Positions 30,230 through 41,800 of a DNA stretch of 64,000 nt are shown here, piece by piece. The DNA lies in assembly GCA_014529385.2 (NCBI GenBank), contig CM043966.1, positions 142,278,211 to 142,342,210 of the forward strand. The letters run 5' to 3'. The DNA comes from Adiantum capillus-veneris (Eukaryota > Streptophyta > Polypodiopsida > Polypodiales > Pteridaceae). The notes beneath the pieces are model-generated. The model ran no database searches. It was not told the origin of the DNA and saw nothing but the letters and a program-made list of their open reading frames with translations. Within the stretch, counting starts at the first letter, position 1, and each line of letters starts with the position of its first letter. The position numbers and the translations under genes were made by a program.

Positions 30230-31115
30230 CTAATGCTCGAAGTCTCGTTGCAATCGACGTGCAATCTGCATATCTTTTGGCTGTATTGTCACTCTCTTTG
30301 CATGTATGGCGCATAGGTTGGTATCTTCCAACACCGAAATGATGTGGGCCTCTGTAGCTTCTTGAATAGCCTCTAGCGCTATTGCTTGCATTCTATAATG
30401 ATTTCCATAGCTTTGAAGCACCTCCTTCACAGTGCAAGCAAAGGGGATGCATCGAATCAAAAGCTGCATCGTCTTCTGGTAGTGGCGGATTTTTGCAAAT
30501 GCCCTTGCTATTTTCCGGCGCCGCTGCGGTTGTCTTGGGGGCACTTGCACATTTGATAGCGGGTGGCGTTTAGGCTTCTTGAAAAACTTAGACTTGCGCC
30601 TGTTTACATGCTTAGGGGCTTGTTCTGCAGCCTCTTCTGATTCTTCCTCTTCCCTTGGCTGCCGATCTTGTCGTGTGGGGAGAGCTAGGCAATGTCTTCC
30701 CCCCAACGGCCACCCAGTGTGTGCGCGGTATTTTTTCTCGCAGCCATGGTGGCTCACTCTCTGATTCAGTATCTATATGGACCACCCGAGTCTTGGATGT
30801 TCCTGCTTGTGATTGGTGGCGCGATGGATGCTCCCTATCGGACTCTGTTGTATGTTGGCCCTCTTCTTCTCTCCAACGCTGGGCACGTTGCTTCATTCTC
30901 CTTCTAGGTGTTATATCTTGAGGAGGTGGAGATTCAACAGTCCTCGATGACTCTCGTGCCTTACCACCATGCCCACTACCAGATGAGTTCTTGGAACGGC
31001 CAGGCGTTCGTGGCCGTTTTCTTGTGCCTTTAAGCCATGACGGCTTCTCACATCCTTGGAGGGTGTTTTTGTTGGCAGGCGGATGCTCTTTCACGGTTTG
31101 TTTGGTGCGCACCAT
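30230..31115 (-). CDS. Histone H3 variant with very long N-terminal tail
   Basis: The C-terminal 77 codons are an H3 histone fold aligned without gaps: IRHYQKTMQLLI (alpha-N), then EAIQEATEA (alpha-2 region), then EDTNLCAIHAKRVTI, which is identical to canonical H3, then PKDMQIARRL. The ATG at 31115 opens MVRTKQTVKEH, matching the H3 start MARTKQT, so both ends are H3. Between them are about 200 extra residues, rich in Arg, Ser, Glu and Pro. Total about 294 codons against 136 in H3. One frame change is needed at the A6 run (30731-30736), so it is a pseudogene, a sequencing error or a recoded gene. Loop 1 is not extended as in typical CENH3, and the H3 K9/K27 contexts are lost. A nucleosomal role is inferred. 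Confidence 0.82.
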
Positions 31116-31664
31116 TTGTGAAGGCTCCAAGAATTGACCATTAACACTTATTGAGTGATTTAGTAATCACGAGTTGGGTCTTACCCCAAAACAGTGTTCT
31201 TATAGAATTGGAGATCCACTCAAGCTAGAATCATATTCACAATTGGATCCTTTCTAGTCTGAAAAATCCATAATCTTGGGTTTTTTGTGAACAGTTGTGC
31301 TATCTATAATGCTTGCTTCATTTATACACCTTGGTATAGATAAGCCTTTACTAGCTAAAGACTTTCAGAAACTCAAAATGATTTTCGCACTAAAAGTGTG
31401 CAGTGTGAAAGTGACACCCAAAAAATCACTAATGGTAAGATTCTTGTGTGTCCATTAGGATGGATGGGTACTCAAATGGATTGAGTTGTTTGATGTTGAT
31501 AGAAATCAATAATGGATTACGAATAGATGGCTCTTAATCATTCCAAAATAGATGGCTTGTAGACCTTCAAAAATACATGGTACTTATCCTTTCCTATTTA
31601 CATATCGACATAGAAAGATTTGAGTAAAATCATACCAAATTTCACTATCCCAGCAGAGAATTAG

Positions 31665-31727
<63 letters not shown>

Positions 31728-31989
31728 CAGGCTAAGGAAAATCCCTTATTCTATTGTGGTGTATATCCCATACATATGCTTCTGTGAAAATGATGTTGGT
31801 ATCGTAGCTTATCCTATAAGAATAGAACAATGTGCTTGTACAACGGTCTCTTAGAGAGAAGCAATACAAAAAAAACATAAGTCACAGCTTGACCCACCTA
31901 CTGTTGGCAGTAGGGATTGTGACTGTATCAGAATAACTTACTTCCCGTGCTTCTCCCTGAAAAGAAGTTTGTTAGATTAAATCATTGTA
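31116..31989. other. Unassigned region upstream of the H3-like gene
   Basis: AT-rich DNA with no recognised gene. It would contain the promoter of the H3-like gene, but I see no convincing TATA box. A (GA)n microsatellite occupies about 31666-31722. Confidence 0.4.
31666..31722. repeat. (GA)n microsatellite
   Basis: Uninterrupted GA run of about 56 bp. Confidence 0.95.
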
Positions 31990-33690
31990 AGCATGCATTA
32001 GCTTGTTGTGTCCTTGACAGAGTAGCTGGTATTATAGTGGAAGTGTAAACAATGATGAGGTGGAATTGAGTCCAGCGTACTGGTACGCCTTGCATACAAA
32101 GCAGAGAAATAAACTGGTAAGCGCTTGTCTAGAATAATGATCTCAACAAAGTGAGCCAAAATAGTGAGTGCCATGCACAATCTGGAGTGACTGGATACAT
32201 CACAATTCAACGTTATCCTACGTAAAATGTGGACTTCCATCCCAATTGCAAAAATCCCAAGCGTGTGTGCAATTGACCTTGATCTCAAGTCAATGGGCAA
32301 TACTTGGGCATGGGTTAGAATCCTTGCTTTGCGTGAATTCTATCAAAGCACCTTGATTTTCACAGGAAGAGATATTTAGCAAAATAAATGTTAAAATACC
32401 AATCAAACAACAAGAAGAACTTGAAAGTGTTAACCTTGTCATTGACTTGTGTCCAGGTGTCTAGTAAGTCATAAGTGGAAAACGCGCTCGAATCTGGCTC
32501 ATAGCTGCTCGAGTGAGTTATCATATGTGACATATACATCTTATTTAAAAGTAATAACCTGCAGACACCTTGGAAAGTTTCCCAAAGTTTCTATGCTAAT
32601 AGCATATTCCAAACTTTGGAAACCACGATGCCAAATGCCGAAATTGAAGCCTTGTTTTAGATAAGTACTCATGGAGTTCTGGTGCTCATAGCTAACGGAT
32701 TCTCTTGCCAATGTACAAATGCCATAGCAAAAGAAAGTCGACCTTGTTGAGCATTCATAAATAATCGACCTTTTTGAATTATAAAACTTATTATTTTTAA
32801 TAAGAAACTTATAAGGTATGTACCTCATACCTGCTTAGCTTGATTACTGTTCTCCTTGACCATATAGGTGTCTTTTGATCGATGAAAGGTTGGAAAAAAA
32901 TTCCTCGACCCATGTCCTAGAAAAAATGCAAATCTAGAACACAAAAACAGAGACTTCTGTTGGTGTCTCAAACTGGAAGAACTGGTTGAGCACATGTACA
33001 CCCTCATCAAGTACACGCCGTGCTGATCTTCATGACATTCTCAAGCACTATCATGCCCTAACTTTTGTTGGTCATGGGGGGAAGATGTGTTTCTTACAAA
33101 GACCAAGTATAACTCAATCCTTGCTTGATTGTTGTCTTCATACCCATCCTTGATTTGTGCGAATAATTTCACAAGTATGAAAAAATGGCTATGGCAGCAC
33201 ACACGTTCATTGCATATCATAGCTATCAAGCACAAAAATAAAAAACAAATGCGTACCTCATAACATACTCTTGCCGACTAATCTTTCCATTGTAATAATC
33301 CAACGAATTGCATTTAAAAAGAAAATTGAGAAATTTTTAAGCACATGCCATTGTGTGGGTCATATAATACATCTATTGTTTTTCAATAGAGGTCATTCTT
33401 CCTGCTGGACAAGGGCCTTGCCCGATCCGAATCCATGGCAAAATGTGCTATGTTTGAAAAAAAAAGTACCTCGTAGAGAGTTCAACTTTTGGAACGCATG
33501 TGGCAAAACCCACTTGAAACCCGACTTGAGTTTGAGCAAAAAAAGATTGTGGAACTTGCAAAGCTTGTTGATTTAAAGAGCGTTGTTGGGGGATTTGTGT
33601 TTGAAAGGTGAGCTCAGAAGGCGTGGGGCATTTGGCTGTGAGAGGTGTGAGGAAGAGAGTTGCAGCAGACACAATTAATGTAGACAAAGC
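31990..33690 (-). other. Possible exons of an unrecognised gene
   Basis: Several minus-strand stretches look coding and could be separate exons: 33687-33468, ending before a GTACTT donor-like site; 33016-32840 (NFFPTFHRSKDTYMVKENS, before GTATGA); 32700-32570 (STYLKQGFNFGIWHRGFQSLEYAISIETLGNFP, before GTTATT); and 32300-31998 (LPVYFSALYARRTSTLDSIPPHHC). None has an obvious start codon or a family I know. The plus strand at 33500-33610 also reads plausibly (LEFEQKKIVELAKLVDLKSVVGGFVF), so strand is not certain. Confidence 0.25.
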
Positions 33691-35170
33691 TTAAAATTCA
33701 CAACTTGAACACGATTCTGAAGCTTGATTATCCAAAGCGGAAAATTAACAGTACCGCTGCTTAAATTAAATGTTAATTGTGGAGTTTAAGCTCCTTACAT
33801 CGATTTAATCTGCCTTAATTGGCATGTCAAGCTTGCCTTGATAATATTCCTCTCCTTCATTCTTCCTCTACTTCTTTAAGTGTGAGAGAGATCCAAGGAA
33901 AATGATTAATTATGGCTTATGGAAGAGATTACAGCTTGGGTTATGGATTCAATCTGACCAGGTTAATAATATTGGGCTTAACACTATAGACTTCATAGAT
34001 TTCAAGCTTTTGGCAGAGAGCTTGGCGTTTAAGTCGGATATGGAAGGTAGGATTAGAGTGGGCTAGGCGGCTTTGATTAGACTGGCTATGGAAGCTTGGC
34101 TTAGGATTAGAGTGCTCAAAGCTTATGGCTTCCTCCCTGTTTAACATAGCAGAGTACGAAAACTTAAATATCTCCTAATTGCTGCAAAATTAGCCCTTGT
34201 GCATGAGACACAAAAATGCTAAAAATGCCATTTTCCTGGTTATAGAAGCCTGTTTTTACCAAAAACCTACTTTACAAAAAAACTACAAACTAAGACTTTT
34301 TCGGTCTCCCTCATGCATAGGTGTGAAGTCTCTCACACACTTTCCTTTTTACCACTAACCACATGTTTTCCTCTACCCAAGTTGCTTTGCATGTCCTAAG
34401 AGCCTTTTCACATGTAAAAACCTTTTCTTCAAGCATGAATTCTCTATGCTTAGGCCTTCATAACCACATAAAACATACACTTTGTGGATCTCCTTGCTTG
34501 TTCTCGAGCCCTGGTCACTGCTCAATAAATGTGTAAGCTTCAAATATACTTTTTTTGCTTCCCTTTGCTCTTTTTTCCATCATGGAAGTGGAGCTGCACG
34601 ACAGCGTGAGCTTAAAGAAAAAAGTTTGATGCACCAAATAAGGTCTTCAAGGAAGCCGATTGCTCGGCCACTGCTATTGAGCTCACGTATGCAGCTTCCA
34701 GAACACGATGTAGCTTGTCAGTCAATATCTCTCAAACCATATAGAATTTGCAAAAACTTCCTTCTGCAAAGTTGTAGATCACAAAAAAATGGATAGGAGT
34801 TTCAAAAATGGGCATGAAATGGGTTTGTTATTAAAGGTCAAAACAAATCTTTAAACATTTATAGACACCCATTGACAACTTGCAAGGGCACTCTATCAAA
34901 GGTATAGCAAAATCGATGCGGAATTTGGAAACACCCTCACCTAGAATGTTATAGACCACGAAGTTTTTGATAAGGACATTTCCAACCAAGCTAAAAATCA
35001 CATTTTTACTTTTTCAAATCTCTGCTACAAAACAAAGCTAGAAATTTTGTGCTTGACCACATTTTCTACTGTGACATTGCAATGATGCAAGGCCTTCACT
35101 CTATTTCTGATATCGTTTTCTGATGAGTGCGTAGTGCAAAAGGGATGCAAGGGATGAGACATTAGTGTTT
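33691..35170. other. Unassigned AT-rich region
   Basis: No gene, RNA or repeat recognised. Frames are short and of low-complexity composition. Confidence 0.4.
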
Positions 35171-35173
35171 CTG

Positions 35174-35175
<2 letters not shown>

Positions 35176-35238
<63 letters not shown>
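35176..35238. repeat. (GA)n microsatellite
   Basis: Uninterrupted GA run of about 63 bp. Confidence 0.95.
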
Positions 35239-35242
<4 letters not shown>

Positions 35243-35404
35243 GGTAGAACTTCTTCTCACAGTATGTGTGAGCTCCTTATTATTCTTTATTATCAATAAG
35301 AACTAGAGTGATTCGTTAGCTGCATTTCCATTGAAATAAGATTGAGTAAAATATTGGAAACTATATATACCTTTTCAACACTTCTCAAATGAAAAAAATC
35401 CAAA

Positions 35405-35541
35405 TGTTGTCTAAGATATTTATTAATTGGGAGGAGAGACATCAAAATGAAGCGCGCGTGCACACACACACACACACACACACTTCATCAAAGGGTGTTA
35501 GATTTTTTTACTCGAGAGAGAAAATGAAGCACACACAAGGG

Positions 35542-35628
<87 letters not shown>

Positions 35629-35735
35629 GGGGGGATACCAGTTGTCATGGTTCAATTATTTGATGTTGTCTAAAACATTTATTAATTGGGAGGAGAGACA
35701 TCAAAATGAAGCCCACGCACACACACACACAGACA
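35405..35735. repeat. Duplicated 60-bp segment around CA and GA microsatellites
   Basis: The segment ATTTATTAATTGGGAGGAGAGACATCAAAATGAAGC followed by a CA run occurs near 35416 and again near 35676. Between the copies are a CA run (35461-35482), a GA run of about 75 bp (35543-35618) and a G run (35618-35634). This looks like slippage or a local duplication. Confidence 0.8.
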
Positions 35736-36249
35736 AGATACCGATTTTCATGGTTCAAAGGTGTACCTCGCAAAAATGGGATATCGACTGTAATGCTTCA
35801 GAGGGGTACCTTGCAAAAAACCACAAGGAGGGTTAGAGTTTTGTCAAGCTCAATGTTTGTGATCATACAAGATGTCAATGTTATTAATTATTTGTTGTTT
35901 CATTTTTATGTTTCAAAAAATATAAGATAGCATGCAAGTCTTCTTGCATGGGGTAGTTTGTACAGTCCTCTCCAATTTTTATAATACGAGTGAACGTGCC
36001 ATTCCCACGGAAACATGCATTTTTTAGTGCATTCATTAACTATGTTCTTAGTGTCAAAAATTAAAAAAAAAACGTAATGCTTACTCATCATGCAATTGAA
36101 TGTCTGTCGTCAATGCACTTCCTTTCATCAACAACAATGTTGGGCATCTCCTGCACTTAACCTGCTAGAGATGACATCCAAGGGAGGATGCCCTTCAAGA
36201 AGGTTTCGTGCTATTGTGAGGACACCACATTTGGTATACATATTGATCA
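35736..36249. other. Unassigned flank of the copia 3' end
   Basis: No gene recognised. This is the sequence beyond the copia LTR end at 36250. Confidence 0.4.
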
Positions 36250-36476
36250 TGTTGGAATTAGGGTTCCAGAGAAACACACACAGCTTGGAGAAGATGAAGG
36301 AAGCTCAAGGCACACAATGGAGAGTGTGTTACTTAGTGTGCAATGAAAAGATAGATAGCCCTAGAGTGATAGGCGTATATACAATGCACGGGGCAAAAAA
36401 CCTCCTAAAGAGGGAAAAAATGCCCCGACTGTCCTAGTGTGTTCACACACATCACTACCACATGTATATGGTAACA
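36250..36476 (-). repeat. Copia 3' LTR
   Basis: 227 bp. On the minus strand it starts TGTTACCATATAC and ends ATTCCAACA, with TG...CA ends, directly after a polypurine tract (CTCGAGGGGGGATT, 36477-36490). No matching 5' LTR was found in the window. Confidence 0.75.
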
Positions 36477-36490
36477 AATCCCCCCTCGAG

Positions 36491-37145
36491 TGATGCGGTG
36501 AACGAGAGTTGGCACATGAGTAAAGGGAAGTGCCATGCCCTAAGGACAGGATCAGTCCATAAAGGGGAGTAAGCCCAAAGCTTTGCAGAAAGCTTCAAGC
36601 TTCTCACGAGACAATGCCTTTGTGAAAAGATCTGCAAGGTTGTCCTGTGTTGGCACATAAGCCAAGCTGATCTCTCCTGCTAAGAGCCTCTCCCTGACAT
36701 AGTGGTAATGCACCTCAACGTGCTTTGTGCGAGCATGAAAAACTGGGTTCCTCGCAACTGCCAATGCGCTCTGACTGTCAGTGTAGATAGTGTTGGCAGT
36801 GTCCTGTCCAACACCCAAATCAGCCATAAGGCGTCTGAGCCATACACACTCAACCGTAGCTGTGAAGACTTCCCTGTACTCAGCCTCACAACTCGAAGTG
36901 GCCACAGTAGGTTGCTTCTTGCTCAACCATGATATACATGAACTGCCAAGCATGAAACAAAAACCACTTGTGGACACTCGCGTGTCAAACAACTAGCCCA
37001 ATCTGAGTTCGAAAAAGCATGTAAGTCTGGCGGCAATGATCCCCCCTTGGGATAAAACAAGCCAAGATGTAAAGAGCCACTAAGGTAGCGGAAAATCCTC
37101 TTGACAGCCTGCCAATGCTTAGACCCTGGGCTATGCTTAAATCTG
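36491..37145 (-). pseudogene. Copia polyprotein C-terminus: end of RT and RNase H
   Basis: Minus-strand Ty1/copia tail. It begins KHSPGSKHWQAVKRIFRYL at about 37138, continues GSLHLGLFYPKGG and NSDWASC, shifts frame by one base near 36988, then runs [56 protein letters not shown] and ends GLLPFMD at 36552. RNase H motifs are intact apart from the shift. The 5' side is replaced by gypsy B pol, so this is a junction of two unrelated elements. Confidence 0.88.
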
Positions 37146-38844
37146 CAGCAGCGGTAAAGAGAGATATGAGACTCGCCGCATCATAGGTCTCCTCATCCCT
37201 CACCAACACTACTTGATCCATAGATAGCTCATCTTGCTCCACCATCATCAATCTAGCATGATACAATTTAAGAATCAATCCATTTACCCTTGACTTATGT
37301 AGAACACCATCCAGGTTAGCCAGCTGATATGTGCCATTTGGAAAACACTCCACTACCTTGAAAGGGCCTTCCCACTTAATTTGAAACTTCTTTTGGAAGG
37401 TGTTGTCCAGCTTACTGTTGTAGCGCAAAACCAAGTCATGTTTCTTGATACCCTTACTTTTGACCTTTTCATTTATCTTTGCCAAAGCCTTATCCTGCAT
37501 CTGCCCATAATGCTCCAATGCGCTCATCTTTTGGACCTCTTGTAACTGCAAGAGCCTCTCTTTGAATGCATCACTAGGCGGGCCAAGCAACTTCTCTAAC
37601 ATCTTGACCGCAAGCAACTCTACCTCCACAGGCAATAGTGCTTCCTTTCCATACACCAAATGAAATGGAGTAAACCCTGTACCTGTCTTCACCGAAGTAC
37701 GGTAAGCCCATAATGCACTAGGCAATTCCAAATCCCAATTCTTTCCTTGGTGCTCTGTCACTTTAGAAATAATTTGTACCAACTCACCATTGAATCTTTC
37801 ATTTAAGCCATTACACTGCGGGTAATAAGGAGTGGTATGCTGGTGCCTAATCTTCATCTTTGTGCATAATAAGTCTAGCAGTTTAGCTCTAAATCCTGGC
37901 CCCTTATCTGAAAGTGGCTCTAATGGCACCCCAAACTTGCAACATATTTCATCATACACAAATTTTGCCACATCCTTTGCAGTGATCTGTTTTACTGCTA
38001 TAGCCTCTGCCCATCTAGAGAGATAGTCCACTGCCGTCAAGATATAGCTTTTGCCCCTGCTTGTGATAGGTAACGGGCCTATTGCATCAATCCCCCACTT
38101 TTCAAACACATCAAACGCCATAATGGTTTTTCGTAGCTCTGGCTTCAACACTCTCTTCCCAAATGCTTGACACCTATTGCAAGACCTACACCAATGGTGA
38201 ACATCCTTGTGCAAGCTAGGCCATACATACCCCTCTTGCAAAATCTTATGCAAGGTGATCTTTAGAGAAAAATGGCCACCACATGCGCCTTCATGATTCT
38301 CTTCCAACACTCTGTAAAGGTCCTCCCGCCAAGGTACACGTCTCAACACGAGATCAGCCCCTTTCATGTATAAGACATCACCAATCAATTTGTACATGTA
38401 TGCTCTACGCACAAAGCTATACTTCTTAGACTTATGAATCTCCTTTGGAATGATTCCTGTTAGCAAAAACTCCTCTTCTTGAGCCAAACTTTCCCGGCCA
38501 TGATAAAGAGGTAAAGTGGTCCTCAACACAAATAGCTCCCCAATCATGCCTTGAGCTGCTTCATGTGCCTCTCCATTTAGAGCACGTTCAATGTGTCTGA
38601 TGCTCCATGCTTCAAACTTTTTTAACAGGCCTTTAATTCTGAAGCACATTTCCTTCAATGAGGTGTCCTTGCTCTTCCACACACCCAGCACTTGCTTCAC
38701 CACTAACAAGGCATCACCTTTTATGCTCAACCTTCGAACCCCATGCTTCAAACAAATGTGTAATCCGGCTTCCAGAGTAGCATATTCAGCCTCATTGTTA
38801 CTATGAGCATCCAATTTGAACCCTCTCTTGCATACTAGCTTCCC
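37145..38844 (-). CDS. Gypsy B pol, 3' part: second RNase H and integrase
   Basis: In frame with the upstream gag-pol, separated by one TAG. It starts inside a second RNase H-type domain (HSNNEAEYATLEAGLHICLKHG, LSIKGDALLVVKQVLG). Integrase follows with the zinc finger (HEGACGGHF ... CRSCNRC), catalytic motifs KWGIDAIGPL, PLSDKGPGF and NGLNERFNG, ALWAYRTSVKTGTGFTPFHLVYG, and the C-terminal KWEGPFKVVECFPNGTYQL. The usual last RNase H Asp context reads EAHEAA, so that residue may be missing. The reading frame runs on past about 37145 into copia sequence in the wrong frame. No 3' LTR of B is present. Confidence 0.85.
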
Positions 38845-41800
38845 CTATGGATCATAAAGTGCTATACCCCCTGAAGCTGCATCGTGGCTCTTTCTGTATG
38901 AACCATCAAAGAACAACACATGTGCATTTCTGATCTGTGGCACTTCTTCAACTACCTTTCTCACCACCTCTTCCTTAACAATAAGGGGATTCTCCTTGTA
39001 GGTCAACAAATCAGCTAGGGTAGCCCTTGTACTATCTTCCACTAGAAAAGAGAACTCAAACTCTTGCAGCTCAATTACCCATTTCTTCACCACATTTGAC
39101 ATGTTAGTACCATTAATTAACTGTGGCAAAAAGGCATAACTCGTCAAGAAAACGAAATGCCGTGGTAGCAAGTAATGATGAAATTGTCGACAAGCAAATA
39201 TTACACTGGCCATCACTAGCTCTACTTCCGATAACTTTCTCTCCGCTACCAACTTCACTCGGCTTGCACAATACACTGGCCTCATATAATGGCTGCCCTT
39301 CCCCTTTTGCAATAGCATGGATCCAATGGCATCATCCCCTACTAAGGGATTTACATAAAAAACTTTCTCCCAATCAGGAGCCTGCATGGCTGACAAACCC
39401 CCTAACACCTCTTTCACCTCTTGAAACACTTCTTCACACTTGTCATCCCATTGCAATGGATCATGCTTTGCCACTTGTTGTAATGGATAAAGAATCTGAG
39501 AAGACAATGGAATAAACCTTGCCATGTACTTCACTTTGTGTATAAAGGTTGCCAATTGCTTCGTACTCGTAGGTGATGGAAGAAGAATAATAGACTTAAC
39601 CTTATCTGGATCAGCCTCAATGCCATTTTCTGACACCATATGGCCCAATAACTTCACCCTTGGCTGTGCTAGATGACATTTCTTTGGATTTAGTTGTCCT
39701 CCACATTCATCATATCGAGCCAATATCTTCTGCAGCTTCTCATGGTGTTCAGCCCTACTGCTATAAACACAGAAGTCATCCATAAAAGCTTTAACACAAC
39801 TACCAATGAATGGTTCCAACACCCAATTTGCTCTCTCTTGATAGAAGGAAGGTCCATTTGACAACCCAAATGGAAATACTGTGTAGCAATAGCAGCCCCA
39901 TGGCATAATAAAAGTGGTCTTTTTGCGGTCTTTAAGAGCAATCTTCAATTGAAAATAACCTGAAAAACCATCACACACACTGTACCTCTCATAACCTGCC
40001 ACTGAATCCAAGATCTGATCAATGAATGGAAGAGGATATGGGTTCTTCTTAGTGGCTGCGTTTAAGGGTTTAAAATCTACACAAATTCTCCACTTCCCAT
40101 CATTCTTTGGACTAACTACTACTGGAATCACCCATTCTGTGGTCTCCACAGGGACCATGAACCCTGCCTTCAACAACTTGTCCACCTCTTCTCGCAAGGC
40201 TTCCATTTTCTCTTGACCCATCCTTCTTAGCCTTTGCCGCACTGGCTTAGCACCTTCTTTCATCTCTATATGCATCTCTTCACCCTTGAACCCTCTGATC
40301 TCTTCATATGAAGTAATGAACAAATCAGGAAAACTAGCCAGCATATACAAATATATATCCTTCTCCATAGCTGAGAGGTCTCCACTGATCATTTGTGTCA
40401 TCAATTCCTGCTTCTTTGACAACTCAACCTTGGTTTGCATCAGCCCTTCAATCACTTCATAAGGCCCTTCACTTTCATCTTCAACCTCATTCGCAAATGC
40501 AACTAAACCAAACTCCTGTATTTCTTTGTCCATCAAAAGAAATGCAACATCAGCATCCTCATCAGTGCTGGTAGTGCTATCACTGTCTTCATCTGTCACC
40601 GTGGAAGAGTCTTCATCACTAGACTCATCCTCATCTTCATAAAGCTCCTCTAATCGTTTCCTTGTGTCGATATTATAAAGCTTCTTGGTACCTGTCTTTC
40701 CATAGAGGCTAATCGTACCATGTCGCCAATCTTGAATAGCTCCCACTGCACGTAACCATGGTCTGCCCAGTATAATAGGATATGCTCCCAACCCTGTTGG
40801 CATCACATGAAAATCAACCACTGCCTTTGCATCATATGCCTCCACTTCTAAGCTCTTTGCAACACCCAAGCATTTTACTTTTTGATGGTTTGCCAATCTG
40901 ATCCGAAAACCTGACACCCCAGCCACTGTGAGACCCATCTTCTCAACGCATGAGTGTGTTATGACGCATATTTGGGCTCCGCCATCCACATAACCTTGTC
41001 CCAAATTTTTCCTTTTATGCCACACATCTACTATTGGACAAATGTCTGGTAGCTCATCCATTGCCAACACCTTTACTGAACCTCTCTCTGGCTCTTTCTC
41101 CATTGGGTTAACCATCCTCTTCCACTGTCGCTTTAGCTTAGGCACCATCTCTATAAGCTGCCCAAAAGTAACATCTGCCTTCCTGCTCGTCAGATCCTCC
41201 TTCAAGTCATAGCTTAATTGCCCATCCCCTAGTGGAAAATCTGAAACATGAAACTTTCGACGAGCTCTCCTTTTCCTCTTGGCCTTGACATCCTCGCCTT
41301 CATGGCTCTTTCCTTTCTTCTTACTAGGACCTGGGGCACTTCTTCCTTCCTTATCCTCTGTGGTCCTCTTCCCAATAGGCATCACTAATGTATCCTCTAG
41401 CTTTGATGCCTTCTCCAAGGTGACTACACTTAGCAGTTTTGTCTTTCCCTTTTCCTCCTGGGTCAGTCCACTGGTTCCTTCGTCTCCCTTAATTTCGATG
41501 CCATAATCATTTGACCTAGTTAGCACCTGTCTTGGCAATGGATACATGTCTCCCCCCATCCTTGGTGGCTTATCACATTGCGGGCTGATGTGACCAAACT
41601 CTCCACAATTATAACATGTGGGCGTCTGCCTCCAAAACCTACCATTGCTTTGTCCAACACCATTCCTAGGCCTTTCTTCACCTCCTGGATGATTTGCAAA
41701 CCTCCCTCGACCTCGATTATTTCCCACTTGACCTAGCATGTTTAGGCTGAGATTCTTCATCAAATCTACCATTTGCCTCATGTCTTGCCTTAGCCCATCA

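Noticed and set aside
30230-31115. Calling the H3-like gene a centromeric CENH3
   Set aside because: Loop 1 is not lengthened and the helix-3 block is of canonical H3 type. Only the long tail suggests CENH3. Left as a divergent H3 variant.
1-37145. The copia RT fragment (1-806) and copia tail (36491-37145) as two halves of one element split by gypsy B
   Set aside because: Orientation would fit after undoing the inversion, but the left piece seems to extend past the point where the right piece begins (both cover the region around HWQAVKR), so they overlap and need not be one copy. Left undecided.
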